In this document: positions 30,412 through 38,345 of the stretch, piece after piece | Layout: every line of letters starts with the position of its first letter | Numbering within the stretch: the first letter of the stretch is position 1 | Notes under the pieces: generated by a model | Databases searched by the model: none | What the model saw: only the letters and a program-made list of their open reading frames with translations | What the model was told of the DNA's origin: nothing | Source of the DNA: an uncultured Bacteroides sp. | GTDB taxonomy: Bacteria; Bacteroidota; Bacteroidia; Bacteroidales; Bacteroidaceae | Length of the DNA stretch: 38,345 bases | NCBI RefSeq assembly: GCF_910586915.1 | Contig: NZ_CAJULN010000025.1 | Location: 1 to 38,345, forward strand | Direction of reading: 5' to 3' | Program-made: the position numbers and the translations under genes

Positions 30412-33024
30412 TTAATTGTAAGTTTGGCGAATATGTCTGAGTCTCACCGGCAACGCTTCTCCTTTCTTTATCTGGGGAGAGGTGATGACGACCGTCTTGC
30501 GCTCTCCGGGCAAAAGGTCGAAGAAGTTGTCGCTGAAACGGGCACCCTGCAAAGGTACTTCGATAAAGAGGTCTTTTGCCAGGGCAGGAGAAAGAAGCGT
30601 CAGTTCGCATCTGCCGTCTGTCTGCTTCATCTTACAGGTGATGTTCGTTTCGGGCAGCAGCAGTTCTTTGGTCTTTTCAAAGAAATGGACTGTTTCGGCT
30701 ACCGTACGACCGGATTTGTCTTTCAGGGTGAGCTGCATGAAACAACGACGCAGGTCATCCGCAAGCGGGTGCTTTGCCGGAGAGAACAAAGCGTTGAGCG
30801 GCGTGCGATAGACACACTGCGAGGTGTTGGCAGGAAGAGACAACGAAGGAAGGACAACGGTCTTTCCGGCTTTCTTGCCTGCAAAATTCGTCAGTTTCAT
30901 CTCCAGTGTCAGCTTCTCCATCGCATCAAGACAGTCGGAAAGCAGGTAGACGCACAGTGTGTCGTTCTGACAGATAGGGTTAATATGGAGAGGGGCAAAA
31001 GCACGTTTCGCCTGATAGTGCAGGGCTTTCCAGTTGCCGTAGTAGTCGATACCCGACCACGAAACAACAGGCCAGCTATCGTTCAACTGCCAGTATAACG
31101 TACCCATACAGTAGGGACGGTTGCGGCGGTGGGCTTCCAATCCGTGGCGGATACCCTGCCCCTGCAATACGAGTCCGACATAAACGAAGTCCTCAAACTT
31201 CTCGGGTACAATATAGTCGCGTTCCATATAGGTACGAATCAGATGATTGCCGATACTGCTCTTCTGATGGGCGTTCATCACTTCCGATTCAATCTGATAA
31301 TCTTCGGGAGAGGCGAAGGCAGCAATGGTTTTCATCTCGGGGAAGGACTGGAAACCGAACTCGCTCATGAAACGCGGCAAATCGGTATCCAACGATTCAA
31401 AGGGTTTCTGTCCGTACCAGACGCCCCAGTTGTGGCTATCTCCTATCCCCCACGATTCGGGACGCCCCCAGTTGGCAAGATAGGGAGAGCTGTGGACATA
31501 GAAGCGGTCGGCATCGAGCTCTTTCACCTTAGCGGGGAGCAGCTCGCGGAAGAGTTTGTCGTAGCCGGCCAGCATCCCTTGATAGATTTCGGGGGTGTAT
31601 TTCTTCTGATAGCCCCAGTATTTCAGGGCTTCGAGTATTTCGTTGTTGCCGCACCACATTGCCAACGAAGGGTGGTTGCGCAGGCGGCGGATGTTGTAGC
31701 AGGCTTCCTGCTCTACCCTCTTCAGGAATGTGGGGTCGGACGGATAAGGGGTGCAGGCAAACATAAAGTCCTGCCATACCAATATTCCGTTCTCGTCTGC
31801 CAAGTCGTAGAAGCGGTCGTCTTCATAGACTCCGCCGCCCCATACGCGAACGACGTTCATGTTCGCTTCCTTGATGTCGCGGAACAAGGTCCGGTAGCGT
31901 TCGGCGGTTACATTGGGTAACAATGCGTCTTGGGGGATGTAGTTGGCTCCCTTCGCAAACATCGGTACGCCGTTTACTTCAAAATAGAAGGATTCTCCGT
32001 CTGCATCTTTTTCATTCACCAGGCAGACGGTTCGCAACCCGATTCGGTGGGACTGCTCGGCAACGATGTTGCCTTCGGTGACGATTTGGGCGGAGAAGTC
32101 GTACAAAGCCGGAGTTCCCCAGCCGTTCGGCATCCAACGTACGGGAGAGAGAATCTCCGTAGGGATTTCGATGCGGTTGACACCGGGTTGCAGGGTGACT
32201 GTCCGGCTAACGGCGGACGCCTGTTTCCCTTCGAGCGATGCCTGGATTTTGATTTCCGCTTGAATGGGGCGGGAAAGTATGTTGTTTATCTCCAGTTCAT
32301 TGGACAGTTGTGCAGCCCGGTCGGTCAGCGACAGTTGCTTCACGTGGTAGTCGCTGATGGAGGCGGCATCGTAGAAACGGAGGGTCACCGGACGCCAGAC
32401 GCCACTGGTCACCATACGGATTCCCCAGTCCCAACCGTAGCTGTAAGGAGCTTTGCGGGAGAATACACTCAGGTGCTTCTCGTGGTGGTCGTTGTCGGCA
32501 GGATAGTTGAATCCGTTGGATGCGTATTGGGGCAATGTCTGCCGGATGGGCGAATGGAAATAGATATGGAGAAGGTTCTCTCCGGGACGGAGGTATTCCT
32601 TCACGGGGATTGTGTAGCCGACAAACATATTGTCGGCTTTCAATAGTAAAGCACCGTTGAGGTAGACATCGGCGTAGGTGTCGAGTCCCTCGAAGGTGAG
32701 CCGGGCGTCGTCACGTTTCAGTTGTTCGGCGGTGACTGTGAATGCGGTCCTGTATTCCCAGTCTTCATTTTCGACCCACTGGATTTTCTGTTCGTTGGTT
32801 CCGTAGAAAGGATTGGGAAGGAGGTTGTGCTGAATAAGGTCCTGATGCACCGTGCCGGGAACTTCGGCGGTGCGCCATAGCTCTGTCCCCACTTGAGAAA
32901 ACTCCCAGCCTGAATGTAAAGTAAGAACCTCCGAATTGTCATTGCTTTGCGCACAAGCCATGCTACAACAGTAAAATAATCCGCACGCTATCAGTGCTTT
33001 TTTTCCAGTTAAATTCATCATCAT
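30412..33024 (-). CDS. GH2 beta-mannosidase
   Basis: An 870-residue exported GH2 enzyme with a signal peptide (ending MACAQ). Sugar-binding and immunoglobulin-like domains (about 30-320) precede the catalytic barrel. The acid/base is E462 (WCGNNE) and the nucleophile E555 (MSEFGFQSF). These are the same numbers that I recall for BtMan2A (BT0458) of B. thetaiotaomicron, so it is probably the direct counterpart. It should remove beta-linked mannose, for example the core Man-beta-1,4-GlcNAc unit of N-glycans. The first of three ATGs is given (33024); 33021 and 33018 are equally possible. First gene of the operon with two GH20 enzymes behind a -7 box. Confidence 0.94.
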   Translation of the reverse strand: MMMNLTGKKALIACGLFYCCSMACAQSNDNSEVLTLHSGWEFSQVGTELWRTAEVPGTVHQDLIQHNLLPNPFYGTNEQKIQWVENEDWEYRTAFTVTAEQLKRDDARLTFEGLDTYADVYLNGALLLKADNMFVGYTIPVKEYLRPGENLLHIYFHSPIRQTLPQYASNGFNYPADNDHHEKHLSVFSRKAPYSYGWDWGIRMVTSGVWRPVTLRFYDAASISDYHVKQLSLTDRAAQLSNELEINNILSRPIQAEIKIQASLEGKQASAVSRTVTLQPGVNRIEIPTEILSPVRWMPNGWGTPALYDFSAQIVTEGNIVAEQSHRIGLRTVCLVNEKDADGESFYFEVNGVPMFAKGANYIPQDALLPNVTAERYRTLFRDIKEANMNVVRVWGGGVYEDDRFYDLADENGILVWQDFMFACTPYPSDPTFLKRVEQEACYNIRRLRNHPSLAMWCGNNEILEALKYWGYQKKYTPEIYQGMLAGYDKLFRELLPAKVKELDADRFYVHSSPYLANWGRPESWGIGDSHNWGVWYGQKPFESLDTDLPRFMSEFGFQSFPEMKTIAAFASPEDYQIESEVMNAHQKSSIGNHLIRTYMERDYIVPEKFEDFVYVGLVLQGQGIRHGLEAHRRNRPYCMGTLYWQLNDSWPVVSWSGIDYYGNWKALHYQAKRAFAPLHINPICQNDTLCVYLLSDCLDAMEKLTLEMKLTNFAGKKAGKTVVLPSLSLPANTSQCVYRTPLNALFSPAKHPLADDLRRCFMQLTLKDKSGRTVAETVHFFEKTKELLLPETNITCKMKQTDGRCELTLLSPALAKDLFIEVPLQGARFSDNFFDLLPGERKTVVITSPQIKKGEALPVRLRHIRQTYN

Positions 33025-33050
33025 AGTGGGGCATTAGATATTAACGGTGT

Positions 33051-33058
33051 CAAAGATA
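33051..33058 (-). promoter_or_regulatory. -7 box for the GH2-GH20-GH20 operon
   Basis: Minus-strand TATCTTTG fits TAnnTTTG. The -33 is not conserved, as is common for genes that need activation. The gap to the upstream esterase gene is about 100 nt with no terminator hairpin seen, so read-through is also possible. Confidence 0.55.
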
Positions 33059-33123
33059 TTGTTTTTTCATTAAATTCCCCTGATAATTTAACAAAATCTT
33101 GGTTTCACCTGTTATTATTGTTC

Positions 33124-36100
33124 CTATTCGAGCGTAATCCTGACGATTTCGGGAGTGCGGATACTGGGCTTCAATTCGCCGTTTATGTGGTAATAGGTCT
33201 TATCCCATCCGGTCAATGCTGCTCCGGCACGTGCCGTATGCGGGGTGCGGGCAACCTCCTGCCAGGTGTCTTGGCTGATGTTATATACCAATATCCGGTC
33301 GTTGAATCTGTACCATTCGACAGGATGAAGAAGATAGTCCTTTTCGGGATTGCGGAGAGCGGCAAGGAAAATATCCTTATTCACTCCGCCCGTGCAAAAT
33401 ATCAGGTTCTCGTGGATGGCGACGGCTGTTCCACCACCTAAGGAAATGGTTTCACCGTCGTTGCTTGTCGGAGCAGCCACGGGAGTCCACTGGCGGGATG
33501 CAGAAGAGTAACAATAGCCGTCGGTGGAAAGCGTAGCGGGCTTGCCATCGGCGGAAGCGGCAAATCCACCCCACAGGAAGATGCGTGCTTCGCCATCTTT
33601 AAGCTGTCCGGCACAGACGGCTTGCGTCCGCGGGTCTCCGGGAAAGCCGGGCAACTCCTGCCATCCGGCTTCCGGATGGTCCAGGTCGAGGCAAAGGAAT
33701 GAGTTGGAGGGTTTGCCGTTTTTGTTACCTCCGGCTACAAACAGTTGCCTGCCTACCAACGTACCGCACATATTGTCCAATGCATAGGGCAAGGCGGGAA
33801 GGGACTCTATCGCGACTTTTCTTTGTTTTGCCGCCTTCGGTTTTTTGCCCCAACTGATTTTAAAGACGGATGTCAGTGCCTCTTTTCCATCGGTTCCCCC
33901 GATGCAGATGATGCCGTCCGGACAGGAGACGGAAACGCCGTAAGCGGCAGCAACGGGCAGCTCTCCCACCTTACGCCAGGCAAGCACCGTATCAGGGCTC
34001 AGCGTCGCCGCATAAATGCCCCGATAAAATTTCTTCTTTCCTCCGGCACTGGCAGGAGTACCGGGGAAATTGCAACCTCCCGCCATCAGCAGCTCACCTC
34101 TCAGAATACCCGAATAGCAGGCGGAAACACCCGATGTAATCCCTTTCTCCGAACGGGGGAATCCTGCCATCTTCTGCCAACGGATATCCGTAACGAATCG
34201 CCCGGGGGCTTCCGCACGGAAGGTGGAAGCGGGCAGCCCCTCTTCGTTCTCCAGATTCGCCCGCGTGAAAGGTTGCCAGCCGTAGCGGATGTAGCGCGGA
34301 TGTTTTACCTGTTTGCTGTAGACTTTGACTTTACCGTCTACCACCTCGGCAACGGCAGGGTAATAAACGCCGTCCGTCTCGGCAACTTCAAACGTACGCA
34401 AAGGAGCGCCATCCGAACTTTTCAGCCCTTTGCCGTAGTCGAATGTCACAAACACCGCATCTTCACGGAACTCCGCACAACGGAACAACGGACCCGACGG
34501 CACTACGTCCGACAGGCCATACGTCTGATGCAAAGCCCAACGTGCCAACCGTTCGCCAATGGGTTTCTTGTTTCTCGGGTGCACGTCCAACGAATCTCCG
34601 CAATCGCTCGATACTGCCATACCGGTATGGGGTATCCCGTTCATCAGCCTACGCTGGCTGTCGCGGAACCACGGCCACGATGGGCGGGCGATGCTGGAAA
34701 GCTGGACGTAGTAGAACGGCAGTTCTTCATTCTTCCAATTCTTGCGCCAACTGCCGACCAACAGTTGGAAGAGTTTTTCGTGGGCTTCGCGATTGTGGGC
34801 ATTCGATTCTCCCTGATACCAGATGACTCCTTTGAGGGGATATTGCTCCAACGGACGAATACCTGCCTCGTACAAGTAGCAAGGTTCGTAAGGGTGTCGC
34901 TGGAATTTCTCTTTCGACAGCTTGACATTCAGTGCGGCGCGTCCGCGTACCCAGTCTTGTATAAAGTCATTATTTGTCCAGTCTTTCAGGATAGCGGGAA
35001 AGTGGTATTCCAATGTGTGACGGTCGACCCATGCTTCGGCAGGGGAACCGCCGACTGCATTGCATATCAGCCCCACGGGGACTTTCAGGCTGTCCTGCAA
35101 CATCCGGCCGAAATAATAAGCGATTGCCGAGAAACGGGCAGCATTGTCGGGGGTGCAGGTTTGCCAGGTTGTCTCTTTATAATATTGGAGATGATTCAGA
35201 GAGTCAAGTACGGAAGCATCCCATTGCACGGGGTTCGTACGCCAACGTGCTTTCATATCATAGAGACGCAACCGTCCGTTGGCGGCCTGCGGGATGTCTT
35301 TCTGTCCGGTAGTGGATTGGTTCAGCATAAATTCCATATTCGACTGACCGGAACAGAGCCAGACCTCCCCTATCAGGACATCCGTATATTTCAAAGTCTT
35401 TCGGGGAGTGGAGATTGTCAGTGTGTACGGGCCGCCGGCTTTCAAAGGCGATAGTCTCAGCGACCATTTCCCGTCTGCTGCGGTTTGGGTACTCCACTGC
35501 TGTCCGTCTATGCGGACGGTCACTTGCTCTCCGGCATCGGCCGTTCCCTGTATCAGCAAGGGGGTATCACGCTGGAGAACCATGTGGTCTGTATAAAGCG
35601 GGGATAATTTCAGTCCGCCATAGTCGCCGGTGATGGCCGAATAAACCTTTCCGGCCATGATGGTTGCTCCTTCGGCAGTGGGATGTACGGCGTCCGGCAG
35701 CAGGAAAGGATATGGGTAAAGCGGCTCGTGGAAATCGGTCAACTGCACACCGGCATAGCGTGCTACCGTCTCGATGGCCGTCTGTATCTCGCCGTGCCAG
35801 TCGCGGGTGCCCGATAGGAAACGCGGGTGACGGTCGGCAATCGGAGTCATCCGCGCTACGATAATCCGTGCGTCGGGATTGACTTGGCGGAAGGTGTCGA
35901 TGAGATTCAAGTAATCTTTCACAAAGAAGTCGCGATAGTTGGGCCAGTTGCGAGGGTCGGTATCATTGATTCCCAAATGAATGACAACGATGTCGCCTGC
36001 AAAGTCCAATGCTTTCCGGTATTCTTCCTGTTGGGTATAAGGACGGTGTCCCTGATTGAGCAGGGTGGCGCCGGGCTTTCCGAAGTTACCGACCTCGTAA

Positions 36101-36273
36101 CGGTCGCCCAACAACTTCTGCAACTGTACGGGATAAGACTGCGTTGCACGGTCGGACAATCCGGTTCCGTAGGTGATGCTGTTTCCCACGCAGGCTACTT
36201 TGGTCCGTTTCTGCTGGGCAGAGAGTGCCCAACAGGCAAACAGACAGAGAGATAGAATCAGAATCTTTTTCAT
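33124..36273 (-). CDS. SGNH esterase / sialate O-acetylesterase / kelch mutarotase fusion
   Basis: A 1049-residue exported protein with three enzyme modules. The signal peptide (residues 1-20) precedes an SGNH domain (about 24-215) with S32 in GNSIT, LGIND and DAVHP. A sialate O-acetylesterase (SASA/DUF303) domain follows (about 218-690) with S311 in WLCSGQSNMEF and the phrase GVIWYQGESN. The C-terminus (about 695-1049) is a kelch propeller of the cyclically permuted mutarotase type (AGFPRSEKGITSGVSACYSG, MAGGCNFPG, VAGGNKNGKPSN). The two esterase parts resemble EstA-type sialate O-acetylesterases, and the propeller NanM-like sialic acid mutarotase. One chain could thus remove acetyl groups and convert the released sugar. 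It is third in the esterase operon; the next gene upstream is a second SGNH enzyme 16 nt away. Confidence 0.92.
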   Translation of the reverse strand: MKKILILSLCLFACWALSAQQKRTKVACVGNSITYGTGLSDRATQSYPVQLQKLLGDRYEVGNFGKPGATLLNQGHRPYTQQEEYRKALDFAGDIVVIHLGINDTDPRNWPNYRDFFVKDYLNLIDTFRQVNPDARIIVARMTPIADRHPRFLSGTRDWHGEIQTAIETVARYAGVQLTDFHEPLYPYPFLLPDAVHPTAEGATIMAGKVYSAITGDYGGLKLSPLYTDHMVLQRDTPLLIQGTADAGEQVTVRIDGQQWSTQTAADGKWSLRLSPLKAGGPYTLTISTPRKTLKYTDVLIGEVWLCSGQSNMEFMLNQSTTGQKDIPQAANGRLRLYDMKARWRTNPVQWDASVLDSLNHLQYYKETTWQTCTPDNAARFSAIAYYFGRMLQDSLKVPVGLICNAVGGSPAEAWVDRHTLEYHFPAILKDWTNNDFIQDWVRGRAALNVKLSKEKFQRHPYEPCYLYEAGIRPLEQYPLKGVIWYQGESNAHNREAHEKLFQLLVGSWRKNWKNEELPFYYVQLSSIARPSWPWFRDSQRRLMNGIPHTGMAVSSDCGDSLDVHPRNKKPIGERLARWALHQTYGLSDVVPSGPLFRCAEFREDAVFVTFDYGKGLKSSDGAPLRTFEVAETDGVYYPAVAEVVDGKVKVYSKQVKHPRYIRYGWQPFTRANLENEEGLPASTFRAEAPGRFVTDIRWQKMAGFPRSEKGITSGVSACYSGILRGELLMAGGCNFPGTPASAGGKKKFYRGIYAATLSPDTVLAWRKVGELPVAAAYGVSVSCPDGIICIGGTDGKEALTSVFKISWGKKPKAAKQRKVAIESLPALPYALDNMCGTLVGRQLFVAGGNKNGKPSNSFLCLDLDHPEAGWQELPGFPGDPRTQAVCAGQLKDGEARIFLWGGFAASADGKPATLSTDGYCYSSASRQWTPVAAPTSNDGETISLGGGTAVAIHENLIFCTGGVNKDIFLAALRNPEKDYLLHPVEWYRFNDRILVYNISQDTWQEVARTPHTARAGAALTGWDKTYYHINGELKPSIRTPEIVRITLE

Positions 36274-36289
36274 GTGTTTCCTCCCTTGT

Positions 36290-36958
36290 TTATTTCTTTC
36301 GGATATAAGGTTTTACAATCTCCACCCATTTCAGATAGCCTTTTCCCAACAGATGCAGGCCGTCATTCGTATAGGCAGTGTTCATCTTTCCGGTTGCCTT
36401 GTCTATGAAATGCGAGTACAAGTCGATGTAGGTCACTCCTTCTTTGTCTGCCAGGCGGGCCAATCCTTCATTGATTTCCGGCACAACCTGCCAACGGGAG
36501 GTATGACCTTTAAACATATTGTAATGGTCGGTCACCGGAAGAACGCTTTGCAGATACAGCCTGGTCTTCGGTGAATCCGCCTTAATCTTCCCGACAATCA
36601 TCCCGATACGTGCCACAATGGTGTCGGCGGGAGTACCACGGCTGACGTCGTTGATACCAATCAGCAGGAATATTTTTGCAGGCTTTCCTTTCAGGATAGC
36701 ATCCAGACGGTCGTACACTCCCATACAAATGTCGCCGCTGATACCCCGGTTTTTGATGTGTTTGTTACCAAACAGTTCCGCCCATTCGGCGCCGTTCGTG
36801 ATGCTGTTTCCCAAGAAAACGATATCGTCCGAAGTAATCGGAAGCTCTTCAAACAGGGTGGCACGCTGATAATAAAACGTAGAGTACTTGCGCTCCTGTG
36901 CACGGCCTGCCCAAGCCAGGGCCAACATAAGCACCGCTAAGAAAAAGGTCTTTTTCAT
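36290..36958 (-). CDS. secreted SGNH/GDSL esterase
   Basis: A 222-residue exported SGNH hydrolase. The signal peptide (1 to about 20, ending GRAQ) is followed by block I with S52 (FLGNSITNG), the glycine of block II (GISGD), N103 (GIND) and the D199-G-L-H202 pair, so the active site is complete. Small SGNH enzymes of this kind remove acetyl groups from sugars. Next to the fusion esterase and the GH20 enzymes, 9-O-acetyl sialic acid or acetylated HexNAc are the likely substrates, as inferred from context. It lies 27 nt after the GH20 gene and 16 nt before the fusion gene, so it is part of the same operon. Confidence 0.92.
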   Translation of the reverse strand: MKKTFFLAVLMLALAWAGRAQERKYSTFYYQRATLFEELPITSDDIVFLGNSITNGAEWAELFGNKHIKNRGISGDICMGVYDRLDAILKGKPAKIFLLIGINDVSRGTPADTIVARIGMIVGKIKADSPKTRLYLQSVLPVTDHYNMFKGHTSRWQVVPEINEGLARLADKEGVTYIDLYSHFIDKATGKMNTAYTNDGLHLLGKGYLKWVEIVKPYIRKK

Positions 36959-36985
36959 GACTGTTCTTTTTTTAATCCTGATTCG

Positions 36986-38345
36986 TTATTTCCATGTTTT
37001 GTCCGGCGAATAAACAAGTCCGTCCAATGCTTTCTGCCCGTCGGGGGTAACAAAAACAGCCGTGAACATCCACTTCACCAACCGGACTTCGGGAGAAACG
37101 AACTTTCCTACCGGCAGTTTGATAAATACTTTATTCCATCCTTTCTTCAGGTGAACTTCCAAAGGAGGACGTACCACGCAGTTTTCATTGCCCAAAGCTA
37201 TTTCATTGCTTTTGGTGCGATGAGTGGCTGTCCATACGGGCGGCAGTATCTCCTCTTCATTTATCCAGATACGGCTTTCCTTATAATCCCATTTCCCCTG
37301 CAAAGGAGGAAGGTCGGGTTCCGAACGGCTATAATTCTGAAATTCGGCCCACAAGCCGGCTGTCTGCTCTTTCGGCGAGTAGACATAGGTGTAAGCATAG
37401 GCGGTATGGTTCTCTTTCGGTTCTTTATAGAATCCGGGGACAAACGTACCCCATACGTGACGCAGGTAGATACCAGCTCCAGTGGCAGGACGTACCCGGT
37501 AGGTGTTCCCGTCATAGGTGTAGCTATCCTGCAAGCTCTCTTCGGGCGGGAAAGCCTTTATCAAATCTCCCCCATTCGGAAATGCGTCCGTGATGTTCCA
37601 TTTCACATTTGTCTGACGGACGTAGGCGAAGGGATAACCGGCAAAGGTGTGTTCCTTATGCCACAGCAAGCGGCGTTCGAAATCGGCAAACTCCTTGAAT
37701 TGAGGCGATTGTGTGTCGGTAGGGAGTATGGTTCCGTTCTTGTCGAAATATTCGGTTCCACCGCCTCTCCAGGCACGTTCTGCGATAGCCAGCATATTGG
37801 GATAGAAGTTGTTGCCGGCAATCAGATCCCATTCGGAATCAACGAGCCGGTCGTTCCAAATAGCTAAGATGGTTCCCGCCAAATCGTCGCTTCCTTGTTC
37901 CTGATTGTAAACACGGCTGTTGTACAATGCGACAATATCGCCGAATGTATCGAAATGGTTCAGGTAGTGGAAACGCGAATCGATGGCAGGAATACCTTCC
38001 TGAGCCTTTCCACGGTAGCTCCACAGTTGTGTCATGTCAATCTCTCCGGGTTTGTAGTGCCACCCCGGATTCCATGAGATAACCTTTTTGCCTTTGGAGC
38101 GTACATAAGATACCATCTCGGGCACAAAACGGGGATTGGTGAACTGAACTTCGTCCGTGCCGATGTGCAAATAAGGGACATCAAACGTCTCGCATACCTC
38201 GTCCAACAGGAGTTTCAGTATCTTCATCCCTTCGGGACTTTGCATATCGTGACGGAAGGTGCGTACGAAGGCGGCACTGTGTCCGGGTATATCTATTTCG
38301 GGAATCAGCGTCATGTGATGCTGCTTGCAGAAAGCCACCAACTCT
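36986..38345 (-). CDS. GH20 family glycosidase, 5' end outside the window
   Basis: The gene runs off the right edge; 452 C-terminal codons are seen. The visible barrel has the phrase MTLIPEIDIPGHS, D-E in HIGTDEVQF as catalytic pair, and a large insert-rich part (WRGGGTEYFDKN). After it comes a beta-rich tail (about residues 290-450) that differs from the F5/8-like tails of the other two GH20 genes (EVHLKKGWNKVFIKLPVG). It is a separate subgroup of GH20 and probably not a simple copy. It is first of the three visible genes of the esterase operon. Signal peptide and promoter lie beyond the window. Confidence 0.9.
   Translation of the reverse strand, partial: ELVAFCKQHHMTLIPEIDIPGHSAAFVRTFRHDMQSPEGMKILKLLLDEVCETFDVPYLHIGTDEVQFTNPRFVPEMVSYVRSKGKKVISWNPGWHYKPGEIDMTQLWSYRGKAQEGIPAIDSRFHYLNHFDTFGDIVALYNSRVYNQEQGSDDLAGTILAIWNDRLVDSEWDLIAGNNFYPNMLAIAERAWRGGGTEYFDKNGTILPTDTQSPQFKEFADFERRLLWHKEHTFAGYPFAYVRQTNVKWNITDAFPNGGDLIKAFPPEESLQDSYTYDGNTYRVRPATGAGIYLRHVWGTFVPGFYKEPKENHTAYAYTYVYSPKEQTAGLWAEFQNYSRSEPDLPPLQGKWDYKESRIWINEEEILPPVWTATHRTKSNEIALGNENCVVRPPLEVHLKKGWNKVFIKLPVGKFVSPEVRLVKWMFTAVFVTPDGQKALDGLVYSPDKTWK

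Noticed and set aside
33745..35454. 569-codon plus-strand frame opposite the esterase fusion
   Set aside because: Shadow of the minus-strand gene, whose active-site motifs are intact.

Overview
The window reads as a chromosomal segment of a Bacteroides species. The evidence is the set of Bacteroidales-type promoters (TTTG, a 19-20 nt spacer, TAnnTTTG), Bacteroidales-specific families (LA_2272-type repeat protein, DUF5053, DUF4248, 'smalltalk' peptide, BT4734-type VirE protein) and a host-glycan degradation cluster resembling, from memory, the B. thetaiotaomicron BT0455-BT0460 region. I cannot name the species from the sequence alone.

Layout. (1) 1-5000: a secreted 16-residue-repeat protein, then class III fructose-1,6-bisphosphatase and a YidE/AspT-type transporter on the minus strand. 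(2) 5170-5520: tRNA-Ser(GCT) and tRNA-Glu(CTC) with promoter and hairpins. (3) 5530-11190: a two-gene DUF5053 unit, a Crp/Fnr regulator, Tex, a CPBP membrane protease and an exported leucine-rich-repeat protein. (4) 11200-18900: an accessory island. It holds a HindIII-like restriction-modification pair, a minus-strand operon (HU-like protein, peptidoglycan amidase, 33-residue smalltalk peptide), a plus-strand arm (DUF4248, a frameshifted small gene, a 730-residue VirE-type NTPase), a 22-bp tandem repeat and a Panacea-type toxin-antitoxin-like pair. (5) 18900-22230: two lipoproteins with related propeller-like domains, one carrying a metzincin zinc site. (6) 22250-25980: an ABC-F ATPase divergent from grpE-dnaJ. 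(7) 25980-38345: a minus-strand glycan cluster with three GH20 enzymes (one cut by the window edge), a GH2 beta-mannosidase, an SGNH esterase and a three-domain esterase/esterase/kelch-mutarotase fusion.

How the genes work together. Region 7 looks like a periplasmic or surface pathway for sialylated host glycans: acetyl esters are removed from sialic acid, the free sugar is mutarotated, then beta-linked HexNAc and the core beta-mannose are released. Region 4 is the best candidate for something undescribed. A divergent cassette (HU/amidase/smalltalk versus DUF4248/small gene/VirE) shares a repeat-rich control region and is flanked by two probable defence modules. By hand reading I found no AAGCTT, the predicted target of the restriction enzyme, in the whole window.
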